Shown here in pieces: positions 1 through 6,908 of a stretch of DNA of 64,000 nucleotides. Both the position numbers and the translations under genes were made by a program. The DNA comes from an uncultured Cohaesibacter sp. GTDB lineage: Bacteria; Pseudomonadota; Alphaproteobacteria; Rhizobiales; Cohaesibacteraceae. Positions within the stretch are counted from its first letter, which is position 1; each line of letters begins with the position of its first letter. Where the stretch lies: NCBI RefSeq assembly GCF_963662805.1, contig NZ_OY759869.1, positions 529,501 through 593,500 on the forward strand, in the 5' to 3' direction. A model generated the notes under the pieces. The model had not been told where the DNA came from, did not search any database, and worked only from the letters and a program-made list of their open reading frames with translations.

Positions 1-126
1 ATCGCCAAGGAGCGGATCGAGAAGGCCGAAGACGAATTTCAAAAATTAGGGGGGCAGGCGCCTTATGCCGGTGCCGGCAGGGCCGCCCACGAGCAACTTG
101 ATTTGGAAGGCCTGCAACGCAGCTAA
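1..126 (+). CDS. C-terminal end of an unidentified phage protein (partial)
   Basis: The first 41 codons of the window are open in frame 1 and end at TAA. The visible peptide is charged and probably helical at its start (KERIEKAEDEFQKL), then Gly/Ala-rich. The beginning of the gene lies outside the window. It sits 56 bp before the HD-domain gene on the same strand, so it is probably part of the same early phage operon. No family can be assigned from this tail. Confidence 0.5.
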   Translation: MAKERIEKAEDEFQKLGGQAPYAGAGRAAHEQLDLEGLQRS

Positions 127-182
127 TGACCGCCGCCGATCGCCATGGCGACCAGTGAGGGCGACAGAAGGGAGCAAGAGAC

Positions 183-743
183 ATGACCGACACATTCATC
201 AGCCCGGAAAACAAGAGACAAGGCGACTGGATGCAGACCGCCTCCGGCAGGGCTTTCTGGCCCATGGATCCGAGGGCTGAGGATGTCTGCATCGAGGATA
301 TCGCTCACGCCCTGTCCAATATGTGCCGCTTCGCGGGGCACTGCATGACCTTCTATTCGGTCGCTCAGCATAGCGTCATGGTTGCCTCGCTTTTGCCGAG
401 TGATCTGAAATTGTGGGGGCTTCTGCACGATGCCTCTGAGGCTTATATCGTCGACGTTCCTCGGCCTTTGAAACCTTATTTGACGGGTTACAAAGACGCT
501 GAAACTGCTGTCATGCGGGCTGTCGTTTCCGCTTTTGACTTGTCGCCGGTTGAGATGCCGAAGGAGGTCAAGCGGATTGACAATGCAATCCTCGCGGATG
601 AAGCGGCTCAGCTAATGTCGGTTGCTCCGATGCAATGGACGCTTCCAGAGCCGCCAACAGGCATCCTGATTGAACCTTGGGAGCCTGCTCAGGCCTATCT
701 CGAGTTCATGCAAGCATTTCACTTGTATCGAGGCGGTGCGTGA
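183..743 (+). CDS. HD-domain phosphohydrolase, YfbR-like (5'-deoxynucleotidase type)
   Basis: 186 aa. The protein has the HD-superfamily metal ligands in the usual order: an early His in CRFAGHCMTFYSVAQHSVM, the HD pair in LLHDASEAY, and a late Asp in KRIDNAILADE. This spacing and the DVPRPLKP loop match small phage and bacterial YfbR-like nucleotidases, which hydrolyse deoxynucleoside monophosphates. The likely role is adjusting nucleotide pools during phage replication, which is inference. GGGAGCAAGAG upstream gives a plausible ribosome site. The stop overlaps the next ATG by one base (TGATG), so the genes are translationally coupled. Confidence 0.8.
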   Translation: MTDTFISPENKRQGDWMQTASGRAFWPMDPRAEDVCIEDIAHALSNMCRFAGHCMTFYSVAQHSVMVASLLPSDLKLWGLLHDASEAYIVDVPRPLKPYLTGYKDAETAVMRAVVSAFDLSPVEMPKEVKRIDNAILADEAAQLMSVAPMQWTLPEPPTGILIEPWEPAQAYLEFMQAFHLYRGGA

Positions 744-1225
744 TGACCGACAAGCGAGCAAAGCGAGCGCCGTCAACGCCAGCGCCAGTACGAGCAAGGT
801 GCGAAGCACCGACGCTCTTTGAGCGAAAGCCAATCGCGCAGCGAATGGCGAAAGCGCCCATAGCGGGCAACGAGAGCGTCAGGACAACACCTCTCTATGC
901 GCGATCACTGGCCTACTACGAAGCGAAGGGCGATTCCAGAGATGTGGAACTGTTTCACAAGGTCTGGGATCCGACGCCATGGGTGATCGACGTGTTCACC
1001 GGATCGCTTTGCGATGATCAGTTTTGCGAAATGCGCGAGTGGTTAAACGAGATTTGCGGGGTTGAATCTTGGCCTATCCATGACCGACCAGGGGATTGGA
1101 ATATCGGCAGTGCAACGGTCAATGGCTGGACGTGGCTTGGCTTTAAGACAGAAGACATGATGCGGCGGTTTATCGAAGCCTTTCCGGCCAACGTCAGGAA
1201 GGAAGGGGTGAGTGATGAGCAATAA
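743..1225 (+). CDS. Hypothetical early phage protein
   Basis: 160 aa, starting at the ATG inside TGATGACC, coupled to the HD gene. The first 40 residues are basic and Pro/Ala-rich and probably disordered. The rest is a compact domain rich in Trp (VWDPTPWVIDVF, SWPIHDRPGDWNIG, NGWTWLGF). I do not recognise the family. It is co-directional with the replication genes; alternative upstream starts would overlap the HD gene too far. Confidence 0.6.
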   Translation: MTDKRAKRAPSTPAPVRARCEAPTLFERKPIAQRMAKAPIAGNESVRTTPLYARSLAYYEAKGDSRDVELFHKVWDPTPWVIDVFTGSLCDDQFCEMREWLNEICGVESWPIHDRPGDWNIGSATVNGWTWLGFKTEDMMRRFIEAFPANVRKEGVSDEQ

Positions 1226-1424
1226 GGCACTTATTGATGAACTGAACCGCATGGAAGCCAATCGGGAAGAATTTGGCGTCTTTGGGCTCTGCGCGAGTGC
1301 CCTTTTTGATCTCTGCAAGAAGATGGCCTCTGCTCTTGAGCAGCATGATGCGGAATGCGAGGCGGCTATCTACACCAATCTGCCGGGTGTCGATTTTTAC
1401 GATGATTGGATTGGTAATGACTGA
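1215..1424 (+). CDS. Small hypothetical phage protein
   Basis: 69 aa, starting at ATGAGCAATAAG and overlapping the end of the previous gene by 11 bases. It is acidic and mostly helical (ALIDELNRMEANREEF, KKMASALEQHDAECEAA). No known motif. It overlaps the next gene by 8 bases, as expected in a tightly packed phage early operon. Confidence 0.5.
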   Translation: MSNKALIDELNRMEANREEFGVFGLCASALFDLCKKMASALEQHDAECEAAIYTNLPGVDFYDDWIGND

Positions 1425-1656
1425 CCTCATCCTCGATCCGTCAAAGAAGCCGCGGCGCAAGGCCGGGGTGCCGTTCGTCGATCACTGGTGTCAGGTGGTC
1501 GGCTGCAACAAGTGGGGCAGCTTCGGCATCGGGCGGGATCTCTGGTTTTGCTCTGACCACCTCGAGGCGGCTCGCGCCCGCTTTGTCCGCCGTCCTGTTT
1601 CGAGCGATGCGCCCGAACCAAAAGAACAGAAGCAAGCCCAAGGGAGGTTGATATGA
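1417..1656 (+). CDS. Small Cys/His protein with a clamp-binding-like tail
   Basis: 79 aa. The centre has a Cys/His cluster (DHWCQVVGCNKW and WFCSDHLEAA) that could bind one zinc ion, followed by a flexible Pro/Gln/Lys tail ending in KQAQGRLI. Gln-Gly-Arg-Leu-Ile at the extreme C-terminus resembles the Q-x-x-L-[FLI] peptide used to bind the bacterial sliding clamp. The start overlaps the preceding gene. Function is unknown; a DNA-replication accessory role is only a guess from position and tail. Confidence 0.55.
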   Translation: MTDLILDPSKKPRRKAGVPFVDHWCQVVGCNKWGSFGIGRDLWFCSDHLEAARARFVRRPVSSDAPEPKEQKQAQGRLI

Positions 1657-1895
1657 TGGGTAAGGTGCTATGTCAGGACTGTTTGCGGGTAGAGGCATTC
1701 ACACCAGAACGGCATCAAGGCACAGAACTGTGTGACTGTGGCGGAGAATATTGTGGATGCCATGCCTGTGAAGAGACCATCAAGAAGCTGGAGCAGGGCG
1801 AGAGGCAGTCTGGCGCGTTGGGGCTTCGGGCAGGGGTCTGCGTAATCGAATGGACGTCAGCTGAAGGCGCGAAGGTCTCGGAGGGGATGGCATGA
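1653..1895 (+). CDS. Small Cys-rich hypothetical protein
   Basis: 80 aa with eight Cys in the first half (CQDCLR, LCDCGGEYCGCHACE), arranged like a small zinc ribbon or double zinc knuckle. The second half is a short helix and a beta-like strand. It starts at ATGATG overlapping the previous gene's stop and ends overlapping a 16-codon reading frame by four bases (ATGA). I do not recognise the family. Confidence 0.55.
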   Translation: MMGKVLCQDCLRVEAFTPERHQGTELCDCGGEYCGCHACEETIKKLEQGERQSGALGLRAGVCVIEWTSAEGAKVSEGMA

Positions 1896-1942
1896 GCATC
1901 GCCCCACAAGAGAAAAAACAAGCCCAGGGGAGCCTTCTCTAA
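1892..1942 (+). CDS. 16-residue micro-ORF, possible peptide
   Basis: ATG overlaps the previous stop (GCATGAGC) and the stop overlaps the primase start (TAATG). The peptide is MSIAPQEKKQAQGSLL. Its tail closely matches the tail of the 79-aa protein two genes upstream (KQAQGRLI), and the preceding gene gives no ribosome site for the primase other than through this frame. It may be a translational coupler, a remnant of a duplicated tail, or a free clamp-binding-like peptide. Expression is unproven. Confidence 0.35.
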   Translation: MSIAPQEKKQAQGSLL

Positions 1943-4698
1943 TGCCATCGAAAAAGACCATGATGGATTACGCGCTCGCCTACGCGAGGCGGGGTTATGC
2001 GGTTTTCCCGTGCCATCCGGGCGTGACGGATGATCCCAAAAGCGGCAAGAATCCCTATCTTGGTAAGGGCGGTTTTCGCCAAGCGACGACCGATGAGGGG
2101 AAGGTCCGGGAATGGTGGACACGTTGGCCCGATGCTCTGATCGGCTGCCCACCCGCCTCAAAAGGCATGTTGGTGGTCGATGTCGATCCGCTCGAGGGCG
2201 AGACCTGCGAATGGGTGGTGTCGGAGCTCGAAAAGGATTTGGGCGAGGCCTTGCCCGCCGCACCGACCGTGATCACCCAAAGTGGCGGCTGGCACATTTG
2301 GCTCAGACGTGTCGAAGGGGTGGAGCTCGGCAATCGCAAACTGGTCAAGCGACCAGGTGTCGACAAAAAAACCGGAGAGGAAAAGCTAATCGGCCGGGTC
2401 GATGCCCGTTGCGACAATGGCTATGTCATCCTGCCGCCATCCAAGATGGCCTTCGGCACCAGCTACGCATGGAAGGACGGGGCCGATTTCGAGCCGCCAA
2501 TGATGCCGGACAGCCTTGTGGAGGCGATCCGCAAAGAGCGGTCCAGCGTGCCGGCAAGCCCGCCACCAAAACACAAGCTCGCATGGTCGGAAGATCCGGG
2601 CGATAAGGCCGTGCGCCGCTACGGTCAAGGGGCGCTCGATCGCGCCTGCTCCGAGATGGCAGCACAAGGCAAAGGAGGCCGCGGGTCGGCGCTCAACTCC
2701 CATGCATTCAGTTTGGGCAAGCTGGTCGGGGCCGGTGCGCTGAGCGAAAGCGAAGTGACACTCGGGCTCAGCGAGGCGGCCGACGCCTGTGGTCTCACGG
2801 CAACAGATGGGGCCAAGGAGAGGGACGCCAAAATCCGGCGCGGTCTCGATGCCGGCAAGGCCGATTGCGGCGAGGTTCAACAAAAGCTCCGGCGCATAGC
2901 AGAAGAAGCGCGCGAAAAGGCGGCCCGTTACGGGCAATATGGCTCCTCTGCGCCCGCCTATCAGCCACCCGCGGGGCCAGAGGATTATGGCCTTGACGGC
3001 CGTGCAGATCACCAGACAGATGCAGGCGACAGCTCGCCTGCGTCCGATGGTGTAGGCGGCGATGGAGTTGGTCCGCCATCGCCGCCGCCTTCTGGTCCTG
3101 ATCCGGAGAAAATCAAGAAATGCGCCGGTCTCGATCAGAATGACACGGGCAACGCCCAGCGTCTGATCATCCATTTTGGCAATGATGTCATAACGGTGCG
3201 TGAACACGGCTTCCATCAATGGGCGGGCACCCATTGGGAAATGACCGGGGGTGAGGAGCGGATTGCCATCTTTGCCCAGCGCACGGCCAAGCTCATCGAG
3301 GAGGAGGCGCGCTTCATCGCGCCCGAAACATGGGAAGAACTGGCGATCAAGGAAGCCGAGGGAATCAAGATCTCGGAGGATATGAGCGACGAGGACCGCA
3401 AGAAGGTCAACGCGGCCAAACAGGCCCGCGGCACGCTCTCCAAACGCCGGGCCGCTCGCCGCAAATATGCGCTCTCCTCGGGCAACAATGGCAAGCTGAC
3501 GGGCATGATCAAGCAGGCCGCGCCGCACATCACGGTCGGGCCCGAGGCGCTTGACGCCGATGGTCTGGCCTTCAATGTCAAGAATGGCACGCTGTTGTTT
3601 CGCCACATCGATGATGAGGACGATCCGTCCGACAGCGGCCCGGTGCGCAAGAAGCTTGACGTCCAGCTGGTGCCGCACGATCGCGCCATGCGCATCAGCA
3701 AATGCGCGCCGGTCACCTATAATCCGGATGCCACATGCCCCAAGTGGATGGAGTTCCTCGAGCGGTTTCAGGATGAGGATCGCGCCCGCTTTCTGCAGGT
3801 CTATTTCGGTTATGCCCTGACGGGCCTCACCGGGGAGCAAAAGCTCATCTACATGTATGGGGCGGGTGCCAACGGTAAATCGACCATGGTTGAAGCGCTG
3901 TGTCGGCTCATGGGCGCCTATGCGGGCCAGCTCAATCCGGAATCCGTCACCGGCAACGGTCAGCGGCGAGGCGATCAGGCGACGCCCGATCTTGCCACGC
4001 TGGTCGGCAAGCGCATGGTGCGCGTCTCCGAGCTGCCCAAGGGCCAATCGGTCAAGGAAGAATTGATCAAGGGCCTGACCGGCGGCGAGCCAATTCAGGT
4101 GCGCCGGCTGCATCAGGGCTTTTTCGATCTCGTGCCCATCTTCAAGGCGGTGATGAGCGGCAACGACATGCCCTACATCACCGGGACGGATTGGGGCATC
4201 TGGCGCCGCCTCCTCATCGTGCCGTGGGAAGTCACCATCAGCGACGCCGAGCGCCGGCCTATGGGCGAGGTGCTGGCCGAATTCGACGCCGAGCGGGACG
4301 GTATCCTCAATTGGCTCGTCGAGGGCCTCAGGATCTACATCTCCGAGGGGCTACGGGTGCCGGAGTCTGTCTCGACGCTCACCAACAGCTACAAGAGCGA
4401 GATGGACCCGATCCAGAATTTCATCGACGCCTGTGTGCGCCGTGAAGAGCCGGATCCGAAGGCGGAAAAGCCGCTCTTCACGGTGACCGGAGCGCGGATG
4501 TACGAGGTCTATTCCGCCTGGTGCAAGGCCTCCGGGGTGAAGGCCTTTAGTCAGACCATGCTCGGCCGGGAGCTGCCCAAGAAGGGGATCGAGAAGGATC
4601 TCGGCCGCATCCGCCAATATCTCAACGTCCAACTGACCATTCCCGATGAGGTCACAGCGATTATGAATTCCTCCTCCCACACCCACCACGAGGGATGA
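1942..4698 (+). CDS. Phage primase-helicase (Prim-Pol plus P4/D5-type SF3 helicase)
   Basis: 918 aa. The N-terminal ~230 residues resemble the bifunctional primase/polymerase (Prim-Pol) domain: ARRGYAVFPCHPG, the acidic pair in MLVVDVDP, and the SGGWHIWLRR strand. A low-complexity linker (about residues 350-390, Pro/Gly/Asp-rich) leads to the D5/P4-type C-terminal helicase: Walker A in YGAGANGKSTMVEAL (about residue 640), the Walker B region near VRVSELPKG, and the motif C/arginine-finger region SGNDMPYITGTDWGIWRRLL. A winged-helix-like tail follows. It should open and prime the phage origin; the iteron array lies directly downstream. Confidence 0.9.
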   Translation: MPSKKTMMDYALAYARRGYAVFPCHPGVTDDPKSGKNPYLGKGGFRQATTDEGKVREWWTRWPDALIGCPPASKGMLVVDVDPLEGETCEWVVSELEKDLGEALPAAPTVITQSGGWHIWLRRVEGVELGNRKLVKRPGVDKKTGEEKLIGRVDARCDNGYVILPPSKMAFGTSYAWKDGADFEPPMMPDSLVEAIRKERSSVPASPPPKHKLAWSEDPGDKAVRRYGQGALDRACSEMAAQGKGGRGSALNSHAFSLGKLVGAGALSESEVTLGLSEAADACGLTATDGAKERDAKIRRGLDAGKADCGEVQQKLRRIAEEAREKAARYGQYGSSAPAYQPPAGPEDYGLDGRADHQTDAGDSSPASDGVGGDGVGPPSPPPSGPDPEKIKKCAGLDQNDTGNAQRLIIHFGNDVITVREHGFHQWAGTHWEMTGGEERIAIFAQRTAKLIEEEARFIAPETWEELAIKEAEGIKISEDMSDEDRKKVNAAKQARGTLSKRRAARRKYALSSGNNGKLTGMIKQAAPHITVGPEALDADGLAFNVKNGTLLFRHIDDEDDPSDSGPVRKKLDVQLVPHDRAMRISKCAPVTYNPDATCPKWMEFLERFQDEDRARFLQVYFGYALTGLTGEQKLIYMYGAGANGKSTMVEALCRLMGAYAGQLNPESVTGNGQRRGDQATPDLATLVGKRMVRVSELPKGQSVKEELIKGLTGGEPIQVRRLHQGFFDLVPIFKAVMSGNDMPYITGTDWGIWRRLLIVPWEVTISDAERRPMGEVLAEFDAERDGILNWLVEGLRIYISEGLRVPESVSTLTNSYKSEMDPIQNFIDACVRREEPDPKAEKPLFTVTGARMYEVYSAWCKASGVKAFSQTMLGRELPKKGIEKDLGRIRQYLNVQLTIPDEVTAIMNSSSHTHHEG

Positions 4699-4755
4699 AC
4701 TGGCCGTGAATTGTGAACACTCGCACGCGCATTTGAGGACGGAACGCCAAAACCT

Positions 4756-5043
4756 GCGAGGGTTTAGCGAGGGTTGCGCGAGGGTTTGGCAAAAACCCTC
4801 GCAAGGGTTTTTCTCAATGATTTCATCCTATTACAGGGAAGGTGCGAGGGTTGCGAGGGTTCTCGCGCACGTATGCACATGAGGGGTGTGGGGAATAGGC
4901 CGATCAAGGGAGTTTTCTCATACGTGTATAGTCCTCTCAACTATCGCAACCCTCGCAAGAGGTAAATAAGTCTCTGACTTAAAACAACAAAAAGCCTGCG
5001 AGGGTTTGCGCTAAACCCTCGCAAAACTATCGCAAACCCTCGC
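4756..5043 (+). repeat. Ten GCGAGGGTT iterons, probable phage replication origin
   Basis: GCGAGGGTT occurs forward at 4756, 4767, 4778, 4844, 4853 and 4998 and as AACCCTCGC at 4794, 4948, 5014 and 5035. The first three are spaced exactly 11 bp. At 4997-5023 TGCGAGGGTTT and AAACCCTCGCA form a perfect 11-bp inverted repeat with a 5-nt spacer. An AT-rich stretch lies between the clusters (about 4905-4995). The whole 4699-5096 interval lacks a convincing gene and follows the primase-helicase, as expected for an iteron-type origin or a repressor-controlled switch. Confidence 0.7.
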
Positions 5044-5096
5044 AACGCGGGTTTTCAGCTGATCAACATCAGCATTCAACATCAGGGGAGCCGATC

Positions 5097-5819
5097 ATGG
5101 TCGTCGTTTACAAATCCGGAGTGAGGCAAGGGGCATCAGAGAACGGCGGTGTGCTGTCTGTTCAACAGGAGCGGCGTGATCGGGCTGTTGACTGGACTGC
5201 TCCTCATATCTCGATTGATCGTTTATTGGAGTGGGTCTATGGATCCCAAAAGGCCGACAAGGTGTCTGGTCGTATGGCCGATGATAGAGCTGTGATGGAA
5301 ATCGGCGGGTGGGAGTTTGCCGGGCTTGATCAGCTTGGAGTGTTGGTGGATGGCGGTGGCCCGGCAGGTCAGGATCTTGCGCCCGACGCCCTTGCCATTC
5401 ATGATGCGGTTTGCGCCTATGCGGCGCTCGGCAAGGTCGAGGCGCATCGCGCCGGGCTGGTCGTGCTCTATGCCCGCGCCGGGACGCGGCCCGACGTTCT
5501 GTCCGAAGATCCGCTTCTGTGGTGCTTGAACCTGCGCACCTACAGCTATTGGGCCGGTGACGTCGAATTGGACTTTATCCCCAAGACGATCATGAGAAAG
5601 CCTGTGGGCTATGAAGGGGCGTTTCTGCGCAAGGGTCAGGCCTGTGATGTGATGTTCGTACGGGACTATGCAACCCATGAGAACCGTTTGAAACTCTGGG
5701 GAGATTGGGCCGCGGGCCTTGAGCAGCTCCATGCCCGGATGCCAGCCCTGCGTGACTGGCGGCTGAAGCCCTTCACGCTGCCCGCATTCGTGCGAAATGA
5801 GGGAGGCGGTTCATTCTGA
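5097..5819 (+). CDS. Hypothetical phage protein before the terminase
   Basis: 240 aa, preceded by AGGGGAGCCGATC. The protein has mixed alpha/beta character, no membrane segment and no motif I recognise. Recognisable landmarks are SIDRLLEWVYGSQKADKVSG (a possible DNA-binding helix pair) and LKLWGDWAAGLEQLHARM near the end. It lies between the origin and the packaging genes and is followed by a strong terminator, so it may be the last gene of the early/middle transcript, possibly a late regulator. That role is inferred only from position. Confidence 0.55.
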   Translation: MVVVYKSGVRQGASENGGVLSVQQERRDRAVDWTAPHISIDRLLEWVYGSQKADKVSGRMADDRAVMEIGGWEFAGLDQLGVLVDGGGPAGQDLAPDALAIHDAVCAYAALGKVEAHRAGLVVLYARAGTRPDVLSEDPLLWCLNLRTYSYWAGDVELDFIPKTIMRKPVGYEGAFLRKGQACDVMFVRDYATHENRLKLWGDWAAGLEQLHARMPALRDWRLKPFTLPAFVRNEGGGSF

Positions 5820-5876
5820 GGCGATACCGGCTTGTGTAAACTTTGGGTTTGACATACCGTTTAATAGTCGAAAAGC

Positions 5877-5912
5877 ACCCGCGATTTGCTTCACAGCAGG
5901 TCGCGGGTTTTT
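5877..5912 (+). terminator. Rho-independent terminator after the 240-aa gene
   Basis: ACCCGCGA (5877-5884) pairs perfectly with TCGCGGGT (5901-5908), followed by a run of T. It would end the early/middle transcript. Confidence 0.75.
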
Positions 5913-6008
5913 GTTTGCCCGGTCGAGGGAAGATGACGGGCGGTGGACACTCTCACTGGAGGATTGGCTATGATCGCAGCGTTGTAATGACGCCACTCCC
6001 AGCCTTGA

Positions 6009-6047
6009 CGCCCGCACCAGCTCCTCCCGGTGTGGGCGTTTCTTTTT
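6009..6047 (+). terminator. Second terminator before the late genes
   Basis: CGCCCGCACC (6009-6018) pairs with GGTGTGGGCG (6029-6038) with one G-U pair, followed by TTTCTTTTTC. A second stop only 100 bp after the first suggests strict insulation of late genes, or a target for antitermination. Confidence 0.65.
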
Positions 6048-6213
6048 CTCGCGAGGGTGGCAAATTTGTTTCACATCAGCCCGTGAAATTTCGGGTCCTT
6101 CCCGGCCTTCATAAAGCAATACGGGGCGGCGTAGCGCATTGGTTTTGGCTGTGATGTGTTTGGAGCATCTTAGGATGTTGTTTTTGTTTATGATTTTATG
6201 TTTCGGAGGCATG

Positions 6214-6241
6214 GGGCAATGATCTGGGGGCAATGATCTGG
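6214..6241 (+). repeat. Tandem 14-bp repeat upstream of terminase
   Basis: GGGCAATGATCTGG occurs twice head to tail (6214-6227 and 6228-6241), 25 bp before the small terminase gene. It could be a terminase small-subunit (cosB-like) or regulator site; this is inference. Confidence 0.45.
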
Positions 6242-6266
6242 CGCGGCTCCGGCTAGAGGTGCGGAT

Positions 6267-6908
6267 ATGGTTGTTGCGAAAAAGTATCCTCTGCCAGAAG
6301 GGGTTGAGGATGTTGTCCTTAACCGCGAGCAACTGGCCGACGCCTTGAGGGTTTCGGCCCCAACGATCGATGCTTATCGCAAGGCCGGAATGCCGGTCAT
6401 TGCCGAGGGCAGCAACGGGCGCAGCTACGAGTTTCAATTGTCATCCTGCTGGGCCTGGGTGGCCGAGCGCAAGGAAATCGAGCGCAACGAAGACGAGCGG
6501 CGCAAGAATGCTGTTCGCCAGATGACCCTCGCGCTGATTGGCAGCGAAAGTGACGACCCATATTCCGAACTCACATCCAAGCAACGTAAGGATGCCTATC
6601 TTGCCGAGCAGGAATTCATGCGCACTGCCCGTGAGCGCGGGGAGTTGATGTTTCGCAGTCACGTCATCGCCCTGATGACGGGTGTTCTGCAAATCTATCG
6701 CGATGGTCTTGGGGTGTTGCCTGACCGGATTGCCCGCGAATGCGGGCTGACCCATGAGCAGATCGAGCGTGTTGCGATCGCTTGTGATGGTTTGCTGGAG
6801 GAAGCGGCGAACAAAGTGGAGCGTGAATTAGGGGCTGTCGATGGAACGAATGATTCCGAACTATCATCGGCGCAAGGGGAGGCTGCCGCCCTACGTCCAG
6901 ACGAGTGA
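6267..6908 (+). CDS. Terminase small subunit, Nu1-like (DUF1441 type)
   Basis: 213 aa. The N-terminus is a winged helix-turn-helix of the Nu1 kind (LNREQLADALRVSAPTIDAYRKAGMPV) that would read the packaging site. A linker with a long charged helix (WVAERKEIERNEDERRKN) leads to a C-terminal helical part that should dimerise and bind the large subunit. It overlaps the large-subunit gene by 68 bases, as is common for this pair. It recognises concatemeric phage DNA at cos and recruits the motor. Confidence 0.85.
   Translation: MVVAKKYPLPEGVEDVVLNREQLADALRVSAPTIDAYRKAGMPVIAEGSNGRSYEFQLSSCWAWVAERKEIERNEDERRKNAVRQMTLALIGSESDDPYSELTSKQRKDAYLAEQEFMRTARERGELMFRSHVIALMTGVLQIYRDGLGVLPDRIARECGLTHEQIERVAIACDGLLEEAANKVERELGAVDGTNDSELSSAQGEAAALRPDE

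Larger units (their letters stand above)
5820..6266. other. Gene-free region before terminase, probable cos region
   Basis: No convincing gene: the only longer frame (5843-6154) has biased composition and runs through both terminator hairpins. The stretch holds two terminators and a tandem 14-bp repeat. In lambda-type phages with a Nu1/gpA-like terminase, cos lies just upstream of the small subunit gene; this one is directly followed by such a pair. The exact nick site cannot be read. Confidence 0.4.

Noticed and set aside
2386..4113. 575-aa open frame on the minus strand
   Set aside because: Shadow of the primase-helicase gene, which has clear Prim-Pol and helicase motifs on the other strand.
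4774..4965. 63-aa frame inside the iteron field
   Set aside because: It is made of translated iterons, has no ribosome site and ends inside the repeat region.
4756..5043. CRISPR array
   Set aside because: Repeats are 9-11 bp, in both orientations, with irregular spacing and no cas genes.
5843..6154. 103-aa frame between the 240-aa gene and terminase
   Set aside because: It runs through two terminator hairpins and has no recognisable protein character.
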